Shown here: piece after piece, positions 1 through 9,295 of the stretch
Position numbering within the stretch: position 1 is the first letter of the stretch
How the letters are laid out: each line of letters opens with the position of its first letter
Translations under genes and position numbers: made by a program
DNA from: Anaerobaca lacustris
Lineage (GTDB): Bacteria > Planctomycetota > Phycisphaerae > Sedimentisphaerales > Anaerobacaceae
NCBI RefSeq assembly: GCF_030012215.1
Contig: NZ_JASCXX010000026.1
Span: 1-64,000 of the forward strand
Direction: 5' to 3'
DNA: 64,000 nt
Notes under the pieces: model-generated
Database searches by the model: none
The model's input: only the letters and a program-made list of their open reading frames with translations
Told to the model about the DNA's origin: nothing

Positions 1-165
1 TGCCGCCTCCAGCGGCCTTGACATTCGTGGGCTGATGGAATACAATTGACCCCGTGGTCGGTCTTGGTTCGTTTCCGCCCCGGCTCGGACATTCGGAGGA
101 GACGACTCCAAAGCTTCCACGCATCTGCGATCCGAGCCGAACGCTTCAATCAGAGGAGGACAGAC

Positions 166-3126
166 ATGTCGCGCAAGTCGATTTCCTTTATCGTATGGGT
201 TCTGGTTGTGGCCACGGCTGCGAGCAGCGCCTGGGGCGAACTCATTGCCTACTGGCCCTTCGACGAGGGGCAGGGCACCACGACCGTCGATGCCACCGGC
301 AATGGCAACGACGGCACTCTCAACGGCAACGTCGAGTGGGTGGCCGGCGTTAAGGGTACGGCCCTGCGTTTCGACACGGCCGGCGAGCGCGTCGTGACCA
401 CCGGCATCGACCCTACGGCCGCGAACAACGCCATGACGCTGGCCGCCTGGGTCGTCTGGGAGGGCCAGGGCCACAGCATCGAGCACCAGGGCATCATCGG
501 CAAACGCCAGGGCTGGGACCCCCGGACCTACGTCAAGTGGTTCTGGGAGGTGACGCCTGCGGGGCAGTTGGCGTTTCGCAACGGCGATGGGGCCGTCAAT
601 GCCGCCGCCGCCCTCGTTCCCTATGTCAATGAGTGGGCCCACATCGCCGTGACGTGGGACAACGGCGCCGTGGTGCAATACGTCAACGCGCAGCAAGTGA
701 GCACCGGGACCAGCGCCTTCAGGGACACCGCCGACGCCACCGTCGTGTCGATCGGTTCCGTATCGGCCACCAACAGCGAGACGTTTGTCGGCATCATCGA
801 CGAGGCGCGGATCTACAATACGGCCCTGGCGCTCGGAGAGCTGGAGAAGGCCATGTCGGGCGATTACAACTCCAGTTCCGGGCCCGTCCCGGCCGACGAG
901 GCGGCGGATGTGTCGCAGGACGTGATCCTGAACTGGTCGCCCGGAGACTTCGCGGCAGCCCATGACGTGTACTTCGGCGCCAGCTTCGCCGATGTGGAGG
1001 CCGCCAGCCGAGCGAACCCGATGAGTGTGCTGGCCAGCCAGGGCCAGACCGCGTTGACATACGATCCGCCGGGCTTGCTCGAGTTCAGCCGGACCTACTA
1101 CTGGCGAGTCGATGAAGTCAACGCGCCGCCGGACAACACCATCTTCAAGGGCCAGGTCTGGAGCTTCACGGTCGAGCCCTACGTCTATCCGATTGCGAAC
1201 ATCAAGGCCACCGCATCCATGGCGGATGAGGACTCCGGCCCGGAGAACACGATCAACGGCTTCGGCTTGAACGCGGCCGATCAGCATTCCGTCGAGGCAA
1301 CGGACATGTGGCTGGCCTCTCCGACCGATGATACGCCAATCTGGATCCAATATGAGTTCGACCGGGTCTACCAACTCTACGACATGCAGGTCTGGAACTA
1401 CAACGTTCAGTTTGAGCTGGTGTTGGGATTCGGACTCAAAGATGTGACCGTCGAATACTCCATCGACGGCGTCGAGTGGACCACGTTCGGCGACGTCGAA
1501 TTCGCCAAAGGCACGGCGCAGCTCGACTACACCGCCAACACAACGGTGGACTTGCGCGACGTGACGGCCAAATACGTCCGGTTCACCATGAAGTCCAACT
1601 GGAACATGGGCATGATCCCGCAATACGGGCTCAGTGAAGTCCGGTTTACCTATCTGCCGGTCCATGCAAGGGAGCCCCAGCCGGCCGCCGGTCAGGCGGA
1701 CATGGGGCTCGATGTGACGCTCGATTGGCGAAGCGGACGGCAGGCCGCCGCCCACGAACTGTATTTCAGCAGCGAGCGCGCCGCCGTGGCCGACGGCACG
1801 GCCCTGGTCGAGACGCTCGGCGAGAGCCGCTATGCGTTCAGCGATCTGAACCTCGGTTCGATCTACTATTGGAAGGTCAACGAGGTCAACGAAGCCGGAC
1901 CGAGCTACTGGGAAGGCGACATCTGGAGCTTCTCGACAATCGAATACGCGATGGTCGAGGATTTCGAGACCTACACCGACGACATGGACGCCGGTCAGGC
2001 GATCTTCCAGACCTGGCTCGACGGCTGGGAGAACAACACCGGCTCGACCGTTGGCTACCTCGATGTACCGTTCGCCGAGAGAAGGATCGTCAACACGGGC
2101 CGCCAGTCGATGCCGCTGGCGTATGACAACACGGTCGCGCCCTGGTATTCCGAGGCGGAGCGCACCTTCGCTTCACCTCAGGACTGGACGGCCGGCAGCG
2201 CCGACACCCTGGTCGTGTACTTCCAGGGCAACCCGGAGGACAACGCGGCGGGCACACTCTACATTGCTCTCGAGGATGCGACGGGCAGGGTCCAGACTGT
2301 GACGCATCCCGCCGGCGAGGACGCCATGCTTCTGGCCGGCTGGAACGAATGGCGAGTCCCGTTCAGCGACTTGTCGGGCATCAATCTGAGTCGGATCGAC
2401 ACCATGTACATCGGCGTCGGCAACCGCGCCAATCCGACGCCGGGCGGTTCGGGAACCGTATTCATCGACAGCATTCAGATCGGCCGGCCCGGCTCATCCG
2501 ATCCGGGCGTCAGTGGCTTGGCCGGATCGTACTCGCTCGAAAACGGCGCCGAGGACGGCTCGGGCAACGGGCGCGACGGCACGGTGATGGGCGAGCCGAT
2601 GGCGATCGACGGGCCGGAGGGATATGGTGCGGCCCTGCTGTTCGATGGCCTCGGCAGCCAGTACGTCCATCTGGGCACGTGGAATCCATCGGCCGCCACC
2701 GGCCAGCTCTCGGTCTGCCTCTGGGCCAAGTGGAACGGCCTCAGCGCGTATTATCAGGGCTTGGCCGCCAAGCGCGACTCCTGGGCGGCCAACGACATGA
2801 TGTGGCAGATCGAGGCCAACCGAGACAGTGGCGCGGTTAGCTTCGCCCGCAACGGCAGCTCGCCGGCCTCCGGCAATCCCGTCCTGCCGATCGGTGAATG
2901 GACCCACGTCGCGGTGACCTTCGATGGGACGACCGCCCGGTTCTACATTGACGCCGCAATGACCGGCCAGGGGGCGTTCTCCTTCGGCTCCGACACGACG
3001 GCAGCCGTGGTCTTCGGCGCCTGTCAGGGCAATGGGGGCAACCCATTCAACGGCGCCATCGACGAGGTGCATATCTACGATCGGGCCCTATTGCCCTTCG
3101 AGATCAACTACCTCGCCGGAAAGTAG
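166..3126 (+). CDS. Secreted modular LamG/discoidin surface protein
   Basis: Large exported protein of about 986 residues, probably a cell-surface carbohydrate-binding or adhesion protein with no visible catalytic domain. The open frame extends upstream, but the ATG at 166 has an AGGAGG-like site just before it and starts a clear signal peptide (MSRKSISFIVW..., cleavage likely after AWG). Domains by eye: LamG about 25-235, a fibronectin-like module about 240-335, a discoidin (F5/8C) module about 340-495, a second fibronectin-like module about 500-590, a jelly-roll-like module about 596-780, and a second LamG about 790-986. No PEP-CTERM tail or other anchor is visible. It is paralogous to the protein at 55567-58419, sharing near-identical motifs such as NNTGSTVGYL and QSMPLAYDNT. 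Function beyond glycan or surface binding is unknown. Confidence 0.85.
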   Translation: MSRKSISFIVWVLVVATAASSAWGELIAYWPFDEGQGTTTVDATGNGNDGTLNGNVEWVAGVKGTALRFDTAGERVVTTGIDPTAANNAMTLAAWVVWEGQGHSIEHQGIIGKRQGWDPRTYVKWFWEVTPAGQLAFRNGDGAVNAAAALVPYVNEWAHIAVTWDNGAVVQYVNAQQVSTGTSAFRDTADATVVSIGSVSATNSETFVGIIDEARIYNTALALGELEKAMSGDYNSSSGPVPADEAADVSQDVILNWSPGDFAAAHDVYFGASFADVEAASRANPMSVLASQGQTALTYDPPGLLEFSRTYYWRVDEVNAPPDNTIFKGQVWSFTVEPYVYPIANIKATASMADEDSGPENTINGFGLNAADQHSVEATDMWLASPTDDTPIWIQYEFDRVYQLYDMQVWNYNVQFELVLGFGLKDVTVEYSIDGVEWTTFGDVEFAKGTAQLDYTANTTVDLRDVTAKYVRFTMKSNWNMGMIPQYGLSEVRFTYLPVHAREPQPAAGQADMGLDVTLDWRSGRQAAAHELYFSSERAAVADGTALVETLGESRYAFSDLNLGSIYYWKVNEVNEAGPSYWEGDIWSFSTIEYAMVEDFETYTDDMDAGQAIFQTWLDGWENNTGSTVGYLDVPFAERRIVNTGRQSMPLAYDNTVAPWYSEAERTFASPQDWTAGSADTLVVYFQGNPEDNAAGTLYIALEDATGRVQTVTHPAGEDAMLLAGWNEWRVPFSDLSGINLSRIDTMYIGVGNRANPTPGGSGTVFIDSIQIGRPGSSDPGVSGLAGSYSLENGAEDGSGNGRDGTVMGEPMAIDGPEGYGAALLFDGLGSQYVHLGTWNPSAATGQLSVCLWAKWNGLSAYYQGLAAKRDSWAANDMMWQIEANRDSGAVSFARNGSSPASGNPVLPIGEWTHVAVTFDGTTARFYIDAAMTGQGAFSFGSDTTAAVVFGACQGNGGNPFNGAIDEVHIYDRALLPFEINYLAGK

Positions 3127-3136
3127 CCGGCCGGCG

Positions 3137-5134
3137 TTAGGATAGGGTTCGCAGGGGCTGGATGCGGGCGAGTAATTCGTCGGCGAGGGCGGTCTTGGCA
3201 GCGATGTGCTTTTCGATCTCGGCGACGAAGTCGTCCGCCTCGAACGTGCCTCGTACGGCCTCGAAGTCTTTGAGCCGGGCGTCCGCGTTGCCATTGAGCC
3301 CGAAGCCGATCTGGGCGGTCGGGGCGAATTCCTTTTTCGCATCGGCATAGAGTTGTCGGTCGAGGTCGAGCACGGCCTCTTTCCAGCGATTCGTCAGGTC
3401 GATCACGTCCTCGGCGGTGAAGTCCTCGACGGCTTTGCCGGTCTGTCGGGCGATCACTTCGGCGGCCCAGGCCCATTCGTAGACGGGATAGCTCTGGTGG
3501 ATTGACGCAAACCGGGCCTCCAGCTCATCGAGCGTGCCGATGCGACCGTCTTCGATGTCGTCGAGTAGCTGCTCGACGGCCTTCTCCGGAGCGAACATGC
3601 CGGCCAGGTCAATCCAGGTGCCCCGTCCGACGTCGGTCTCGGGTCGCAGCGCCGCCCGCAGCTCGTCCACCGATCGAAGCGGCTTGCCTTCGAGGCGCTT
3701 GAGCAGGCAGTTGCCGAGGTACTTGTCGATCCCGGTCTGGTAGAGCGTAATGCCGCGTTCGACGGCGGCGTTGGGGATCTTGGCGCTGTGGTAGGTGAAG
3801 TAGTCGCTGGTCGGGCCGCTCGTTTCCTTGAGCTTGCGAAGCAGGTCGCGTCCGTTGATCATCTTCTGGATGGTGAACGGGCTGAGCAGCTTGAAGTTGA
3901 TGTGATCGAGTTTCTTGGAGTCCTTGCGTCGATCGCGTTGGGGCCACTTGCGGGCGTCGCGGACCGTGCCCACGCTGCGCAGATTGACGCCCGGCGCCAG
4001 AACGCTCTGGTCGTCGTGCTCGATGAGATAGGAAAACGGCAGGTCGGAGGTGTCGGAGTTGCGGTAGTGCCGGCCCATGACCACGGTGAAGGCGCCGACC
4101 TTGGCGGGCCAGAGCATGTAGGAATCGCTTCCCGTCTTGCAGCCGCGTTCGACGACGCCCTGGTGGACGGGGCCGAGTTTGTAGTGGTGGTTGCTCTGGT
4201 TGGTGCCGCTGCCGGCATTGACGAAGGAAAACAGGCCTGCGATCAGCAGTGTGGACTTGTGATGCGTTACCGTATACGGCCCGGCGAAGATCGAGCAGGC
4301 CTCGCCGTGAAAGCCGCCGCAGTTGGCGAAGAACACCGAGTGCTCGGCCGAATACTCCTTGGCCAGAACGGTGCCCTGCCCGACGAAGCAGTCGCAGATG
4401 ATGGTGCCGTCGGTGATTTTCGCTCCGCTGGCGACGATGAAGTCCTCGGCGTAGACGCCGGGTCCGATATAAACGGGGTCTTCGGTGCTGCTGTTGACCG
4501 AGCCGTTCTCGAGCCGGTTGGCGCCCTCGATGACGGCAGCCGGACCGATCCGGATGTTCTTGAGGATTCCGCAGTTCGTGATCCGGGCGCCCCGGCCGAC
4601 GCGGCCCATCGACGAGGTTGCCGAGACGGCATAATCGCGGATCATCTCTTTGAGTCTCTCGATCGCAGCGGGTCGGTGGCGATAGAAGGCCAGCACGTAG
4701 CCGGTGTGAGCGGACAGGCGATCATAGATAAGGACCTCGCGCCCGCCGGCCTCGTTGACGACGGATACGGGCTTGCCGTTGCCGAAGGCGCATTCCCCTT
4801 CGACCGCGAGCATGTCGATGTTGTCGATCACCACGTCGTCCTCGATGATGTAGTTGGCAATCATGCTGCGCGCATGGCCGACGTAGGCGTTGTCGCCGAT
4901 GATGCAGTTGTGGATCGTGGCATGATAGACGCCGGCGGGTTTGCGGACGCCTCCGAAGAAGGAGACGTGCTTGTCGAATTTGCCCAATTTGACGTCGCCG
5001 GTGAAGTGCACGTCACGAACGCGCTCGGTGCAGAAGCCGTCGGCGACCTGAACGCGCGACCATTCGGCGCAAAGACAACGGTGCGCAGTGAGCCGGGCGA
5101 TCTCTTCGGCCGATAAGTATCGCCAGTGAGACAC
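3137..5134 (-). CDS. DUF4954-family left-handed beta-helix protein
   Basis: About 665 residues, recognised as the DUF4954 family. The N-terminal two thirds contain hexapeptide-like stretches rich in Gly/Ile/Val (for example IGDNAYVGHARSMIANYIIE and ITDGTIICDCFVGQGTVL), as in sugar-nucleotide acyltransferases and nucleotidyltransferase-associated beta-helices. The C-terminal part is helical. A biochemical role is not established to my knowledge. I chose the GTG at 5134 because GAAAGGAG lies seven bases upstream; the longer open frame to 5263 has no comparable site. The gene converges on the LamG gene with only about ten bases between the stops. Confidence is high for the family and low for function. 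Confidence 0.8.
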   Translation of the reverse strand: MSHWRYLSAEEIARLTAHRCLCAEWSRVQVADGFCTERVRDVHFTGDVKLGKFDKHVSFFGGVRKPAGVYHATIHNCIIGDNAYVGHARSMIANYIIEDDVVIDNIDMLAVEGECAFGNGKPVSVVNEAGGREVLIYDRLSAHTGYVLAFYRHRPAAIERLKEMIRDYAVSATSSMGRVGRGARITNCGILKNIRIGPAAVIEGANRLENGSVNSSTEDPVYIGPGVYAEDFIVASGAKITDGTIICDCFVGQGTVLAKEYSAEHSVFFANCGGFHGEACSIFAGPYTVTHHKSTLLIAGLFSFVNAGSGTNQSNHHYKLGPVHQGVVERGCKTGSDSYMLWPAKVGAFTVVMGRHYRNSDTSDLPFSYLIEHDDQSVLAPGVNLRSVGTVRDARKWPQRDRRKDSKKLDHINFKLLSPFTIQKMINGRDLLRKLKETSGPTSDYFTYHSAKIPNAAVERGITLYQTGIDKYLGNCLLKRLEGKPLRSVDELRAALRPETDVGRGTWIDLAGMFAPEKAVEQLLDDIEDGRIGTLDELEARFASIHQSYPVYEWAWAAEVIARQTGKAVEDFTAEDVIDLTNRWKEAVLDLDRQLYADAKKEFAPTAQIGFGLNGNADARLKDFEAVRGTFEADDFVAEIEKHIAAKTALADELLARIQPLRTLS

Positions 5135-5496
5135 TGTGACGCTCCTTTCTTCATCGGCGGCCTCCGAAGCGGGGCCATCGCGACGTATGGGACAGAATGA
5201 CATCGACTCAGGCGCTGCATATCGGAACGCGCGCACTATAGCGCGGGCGCCGCCCGCCGTCAAGGCGTCGTTGCGATGGCAGCGCGTTGCTCACCGTTTT
5301 TGTTTCGTCTGGTTCCGGGCACAACATGAATGTCACTTCGGTGTAGCTTGGGCAAATTCCAATATTTTTTGAAGGTACACACTGGCAAGAGTCGATGTAG
5401 TGGTATATAAGAAGCTGGCCCCTCTGAGAACCTGCCGAATCTGCAAGGTGTGGGGCGCAGCGCCCCGACGGCCATGTTGGAAGTAGTCGAAGACGG
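5135..5496. other. Divergent intergenic region
   Basis: A 362-base gap between the divergent DUF4954 and amidase-like genes. It includes an AT-richer patch around 5340-5412 that holds the candidate promoter listed separately. No RNA gene, repeat or convincing small gene was seen. Confidence 0.5.
5382..5411 (+). promoter_or_regulatory. Candidate sigma70-type promoter for the amidase-like gene
   Basis: CTGGCA (5382-5387), an 18-base spacer, then TATAAG (5406-5411). The same CTGGCA hexamer is used in the stronger candidate promoter at 14032, which slightly supports it. Positional inference only. Confidence 0.3.
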
Positions 5497-6045
5497 ATGT
5501 CGAACCAGCCAAGGGTAGTTAAAGTCTTAGCAGCACTGCTGATCTCCATGACGACGGGAGCGGTCGTCCTGATGATCCTGGGAGACAATCCCCCCTCCGC
5601 CGGTCCATTTTGTCTTTCCGCGTATTACCGGTTGGATTCCGTGGATCACGCGTTGCGTTCTCGGGTGGTCCCGGCGGCCGGTTCGTGGCACAGTATCGAG
5701 ATCGCCTTCAGCGGGACCCGGGGCGGCAACATTCAGCGCCTGGCGGACGCCCGCGGATTGGCTGATCCGGCGGACTTGGATTGCCATTTCCTCGTGGGCA
5801 ACGGCGTCGGCGCCGGCGACGGTGAGATCCAGACGACCGAGAGCTGGCTGAATCAGCGGCCGATCCGGCCGAGTGCGACCTGGCGAGGCGATGAGCGGAC
5901 GATCCGCGTATACCTGGTGGGAAACGGGGTATCGTCGCTGGCGACGGATTACCAGTTGAAGCGGCTGGAGACGCTCCTGGAGTCGCTGTGCCGAAGGTTC
6001 AACATCTCGCCGGACGCGGTTTACCTCCCTCGCGATTGCCAGTAA
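5497..6045 (+). CDS. Degenerate N-acetylmuramoyl-L-alanine amidase/PGRP-like protein
   Basis: 182 residues with an N-terminal hydrophobic segment (about 8-28), so probably membrane-anchored or exported. The core follows the planctomycete amidase/PGRP pattern: W-HSIEIAFSGTRGGN, then CHFLVGNGVGAGDGEI, then a VYLVGNG strand and a final helix QLKRLETLLESLCRRF. The usual zinc ligands appear to be lost. The 'HHS' found after the first strand in active members reads 'AFS', and the terminal 'GHRD..TDCPG' is reduced to LPRDCQ. I therefore expect the fold but not zinc amidase activity; binding of peptidoglycan or another glycan is possible. The ribosome-binding site is weak (GAAGACGG next to the ATG). 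It converges with the permease gene downstream. Confidence 0.6.
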   Translation: MSNQPRVVKVLAALLISMTTGAVVLMILGDNPPSAGPFCLSAYYRLDSVDHALRSRVVPAAGSWHSIEIAFSGTRGGNIQRLADARGLADPADLDCHFLVGNGVGAGDGEIQTTESWLNQRPIRPSATWRGDERTIRVYLVGNGVSSLATDYQLKRLETLLESLCRRFNISPDAVYLPRDCQ

Positions 6046-6100
6046 GCCGTGCCCCTCACGCCGTTGGCGCCTTCCATCGCCACTGCCCCCCAAGCCCACG

Positions 6101-7471
6101 TCAATCCACGGAACGCTTGGCTTCTGTCGTCGTGGCCGGTCGTCGGCGGATGAATGTCCAAATGTAGTAGACCGGGATGCCCAGGAGGATGCTGCCGACG
6201 CTCAGCAGCGACGGCGTCCGCCACTGCTGAAATGCAAATACAGCCATGAAGAGCGTCACCGCCATGAAGATCGCCGGGACGACCGGATAGCCCGGCACGC
6301 GAAACGGTCGTTCCATCTCCGGCCGTCGCCAGCGCAGAACATACACCGCACCGATGAAGAGCAATGCGAACAGCGACAGACCCACGGCGGCGTATTGATA
6401 CAGGTCCTGGAAGTCCATGACGAATAGAATGACCACCGCGCAGACGCTTTGCAGGACCATCGCGTAAGTCGGCACCCCCCCTCGCGGGCTCGTGCGTCCG
6501 GCGATCGATGGAAACAACCCATCGCGGGCCATCGCATAGTACACCCTCGGGCCGGTGATGATGAACGCACTGACGGTCGCCAGGAACGTCAGTCCCAGCA
6601 GCACGGAGAACACGTTGGAGGCCCGGACTCCGAAGAGGTTCTCGACCGCCAGTTGCGGCACCTGCGTGGGATGCACCTTTCCGTCGGCGAATCCCACGTT
6701 TTCCAGGGGCACCGCATAGGCGAAGACGAGATTGACGGCAAGGTACAGCAGGACCACCGATCCGGCCCCGAGCAGCAGCGACCGGGGCAGGGTCTTGCCC
6801 GGATTGCGGACTTCCCCGGCCAGGTAGCTGGCGGCGTTCCAGCCGCTGTAGGCGAACATGACGAAGAACAACTGGGTCATGGCGGTTCCCAGTCCGACCT
6901 CTCCGATGGGCTGTCCTTGGGCGATGTGGGAGAGGCGGCCACCGCGAAACAGCATTGCCAGGACCACGAGGCCCACGAACAGACCGAGCTTGATGAGCGT
7001 CGTGAGGTTCTGCGTCCAGGCGGAATGGCGGTGGCCGATGAGGTTAGGCAGCGTGACCGCGACGATGATCGCGGTCGCCAGCATTCGGGTCCGGTAGCCT
7101 GTTCCCAACTCGAACGGTGTCAGGAGATACTGTGCCGCGATGTAACTGGCGACCGCCAACGGCGCGGAGAAGCCGAGGAAGAACGAGGTCCAGCCCGACA
7201 GGAAGGCCGGCATCGGGCCGTAGGCCTCGCGAAGGTACACGTACTCGCCGCCGGCGCGGGGCAGTGCGGCCGCCAGTTCGGCCACGCACAACGCGCCGCA
7301 CAACGCCAGCAACCCGCCCAGAACCCATAATCCGAAGATCAGCGGGTAGTTCTGCAGCGAGGCCATCATGAAGCCCGGCGAGACCAGAATCCCCGTGCCC
7401 ACCATGCTTGCGATCACGACATAGGTCGAGGTCGATAGACCAAACCCTCGTTGCAGTTCGTCCTTCGGCAT
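6101..7471 (-). CDS. APC-family amino-acid permease
   Basis: 456-residue inner-membrane transporter with about twelve hydrophobic segments. The first segment carries the APC-superfamily signature (VIASMVGTGILVSPGF), where the G-[ST]-G-I-[LF] loop binds the substrate backbone. The next segments include the typical acidic helix ELAAALPRAGGEYVYLREAYG. The arrangement fits the LAT/APA-type amino acid-polyamine-organocation family; the substrate cannot be inferred. It is last in a leftward series (HAD hydrolase, homocysteine methyltransferase-like, exported methyltransferase, permease) and lies 78 bases after the methyltransferase gene, so co-transcription is possible but unproven. Confidence 0.85.
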   Translation of the reverse strand: MPKDELQRGFGLSTSTYVVIASMVGTGILVSPGFMMASLQNYPLIFGLWVLGGLLALCGALCVAELAAALPRAGGEYVYLREAYGPMPAFLSGWTSFFLGFSAPLAVASYIAAQYLLTPFELGTGYRTRMLATAIIVAVTLPNLIGHRHSAWTQNLTTLIKLGLFVGLVVLAMLFRGGRLSHIAQGQPIGEVGLGTAMTQLFFVMFAYSGWNAASYLAGEVRNPGKTLPRSLLLGAGSVVLLYLAVNLVFAYAVPLENVGFADGKVHPTQVPQLAVENLFGVRASNVFSVLLGLTFLATVSAFIITGPRVYYAMARDGLFPSIAGRTSPRGGVPTYAMVLQSVCAVVILFVMDFQDLYQYAAVGLSLFALLFIGAVYVLRWRRPEMERPFRVPGYPVVPAIFMAVTLFMAVFAFQQWRTPSLLSVGSILLGIPVYYIWTFIRRRPATTTEAKRSVD

Positions 7472-7549
7472 CCCCGTCTTCCCAATCCGGTGGTTGCTGT
7501 TCTCCGGCGGTCACGCAACCAGCCGCGCCTTCACCTGAGTGAGACCGCC

Positions 7550-8278
7550 CTAATCCAGCGGTCGTTTCTTCAGTGTAACACTTGCGCCGCCACCGTCGCT
7601 GTAAAAAACCGTCTCCAATTCGGGGTTGGTCGTGATCGCTGTGACGTATTCGGGGTCGGCCATACCGGGCGTGATGTTGTGCGCGACGATCAGGCCGCCG
7701 GGTCGGACCTTGGGCAGCAGCTTGTTGAGGTAATCCAGGTAGCCTTCCTTGTCGGCGTCGATGAAGACCATGTCGATGGGCCCGGCTACGTCGACCACCT
7801 TCTCGTGGGCATCGCCTTCGACGAGCGTGACGATATCGTCGACGCCGGCCCGCTTGAAATTCTGCCGGGCCATTGCCGCTCGATCCGCATCGATCTCAAA
7901 CGTCGTGAGCTTGCCGCCGGTGGCCTTCAGCGCCAGGGCCTGCCAGATCCCCGAATAACCGTTCGAGGTGCCGATCTCGACGACGTGCTTGGCGCCGATC
8001 GATTCGGCCAGCAGGCGTAGCAGGCGACCGTCTTCGATGGGGACGTTCATGTTACCCCCGCGCTGGTTCTGGCTCATATCGTCCAGCACGTCCAGGATCT
8101 TCTGCTCGGCCGGGCCCCTGGCCGTCGGGGGGGTGCTTTCCATCGCCCGTCCGCCTGGAGGGCCAAAACCGGGGCCTCCGGGCCGGCGCCGGCCGCCCGG
8201 ACCGGGCTGGGCCAGAAGCAATCCGGCTGCCATCACCATTGTCGCTGCCGCCAAACCGATTGTCATTCGTCTCGACAT
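7550..8278 (-). CDS. Exported class I SAM-dependent O-methyltransferase
   Basis: 242 residues. Residues 45-242 match the COMT/CCoAMT-type O-methyltransferase family: HVVEIGTSNGYSGIW is the SAM-binding motif I, TTFEIDADRAA binds the ribose, DMVFIDADKEGY is the metal/acceptor region, and GGLIVAHN follows. Unusually, the N-terminus is a good signal peptide (MTIGLAAATMVMAAGLLLAQ) followed by a Gly/Pro/Arg-rich linker, so the catalytic domain is predicted outside the cytoplasm, where SAM is not expected. The ATG at 8278 has AAAGGAG eight bases upstream. Its acceptor is unknown. Confidence 0.8.
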   Translation of the reverse strand: MSRRMTIGLAAATMVMAAGLLLAQPGPGGRRRPGGPGFGPPGGRAMESTPPTARGPAEQKILDVLDDMSQNQRGGNMNVPIEDGRLLRLLAESIGAKHVVEIGTSNGYSGIWQALALKATGGKLTTFEIDADRAAMARQNFKRAGVDDIVTLVEGDAHEKVVDVAGPIDMVFIDADKEGYLDYLNKLLPKVRPGGLIVAHNITPGMADPEYVTAITTNPELETVFYSDGGGASVTLKKRPLD

Positions 8279-8387
8279 GGCATTCGCTCCTTTCGAGAGA
8301 GGTTCTCCTTGGCACGGACGAGCGCCGACGTCGGCTCTCGCACCGTTTCACCTCTATGGTGGTCCCGGAGCGAGGTGGGGTTACTGA

Positions 8388-9272
8388 CTATTCCTGGGGG
8401 CGCATCGCTTGGATCATCTCAGCGACGGCGCGGATGTGTGCGGGGCTTGTGCCGCAGCAGCCGCCTACGATTCGCGCGCCGGCGCGGATGCACTCGGCGA
8501 TTCCCTCGGCAAAAGGCCCCGGCGCCATATCGAAGACCGTCTTGTCGCCGACGAGCCGGGGTCTGCCTGCGTTGGGCTGGGCCAGGATCGGCAGATCGGT
8601 GGCGTTTTTGAACAATCCCACGACAATGGCCGTCCGGCTCGGGTCGAGGTCGCCGCAGTTGGCCCCGACGACATCGGCGCCGGCCTCGGTCAGTTGCCTG
8701 GCGCACTGCTCGGCGGTGTCGCCCATCATGGTCCGGCCGCCTTTGTCCTCGGTCTGGAACGCGATGGAGACGATCGCCGGAAGCGATGAGACCTCCTTGC
8801 ACGCGTGCAGCGCGATGATCGCCTCTCGCAGATCGAACATCGTTTCGATGAGGAAGCCGTCAACGCCCGCGTCCGCCAGAATCCCGGCCTGTTCCCGAAA
8901 TGCTTCGCAGAACTGCGTCTCAGTGTACGTGCCGTACGGTTGCAGAAGCTGGCCCGTCGCACTCATGTTGCCCAATACGTACTGACTACAGCCCGTGGCT
9001 CGGTCGGCCAGTTGAACGCCGGCGCGGTTGACCTCTTCGACCGATACATCCACGTTATGCGTCTCGATATAGATGCGATTCATGGTCAGCGTGTTGGTCG
9101 TCAGGGCGTCGCAGCCGGATTGCGAGTAGGCCTGATGGATTTCAAGGACGGCATCGGGTGAGTCGAGATTGGCTCGCCCGATGCCCATGAGGCCTTTCTT
9201 GTCCAGCTCCGTGCCCATCGCGCCGTCCAGCAGGACGACGGGCTTGGTTTGCAGCAGACTCAGGAAGCCCAC
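8388..9272 (-). CDS. Homocysteine S-methyltransferase family protein
   Basis: 294 residues matching the zinc-dependent homocysteine methyltransferase barrel found in BHMT, MmuM and the N-terminal module of MetH. Visible motifs are LLDGAMGTELDKKG at the N-terminus, GANCG (first zinc Cys) and GGCCGTSPAHIRA (Cys-Cys pair) near the C-terminus, so all three thiolate ligands are present. The methyl donor is not evident from sequence; no MetH B12, folate or SAM-binding modules are fused. The start is a GTG at 9272 with AAAGGA five bases upstream. It follows the HAD gene with 23 bases between them. Confidence 0.85.
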   Translation of the reverse strand: MGFLSLLQTKPVVLLDGAMGTELDKKGLMGIGRANLDSPDAVLEIHQAYSQSGCDALTTNTLTMNRIYIETHNVDVSVEEVNRAGVQLADRATGCSQYVLGNMSATGQLLQPYGTYTETQFCEAFREQAGILADAGVDGFLIETMFDLREAIIALHACKEVSSLPAIVSIAFQTEDKGGRTMMGDTAEQCARQLTEAGADVVGANCGDLDPSRTAIVVGLFKNATDLPILAQPNAGRPRLVGDKTVFDMAPGPFAEGIAECIRAGARIVGGCCGTSPAHIRAVAEMIQAMRPQE

Positions 9273-9295
9273 GGCAGTCCTTTCACAATGGGGGT

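Noticed and set aside
40-110. tRNA-like GGTTCG words near the left edge
   Set aside because: The arms needed for a T-stem and acceptor stem do not pair, so no tRNA is called.
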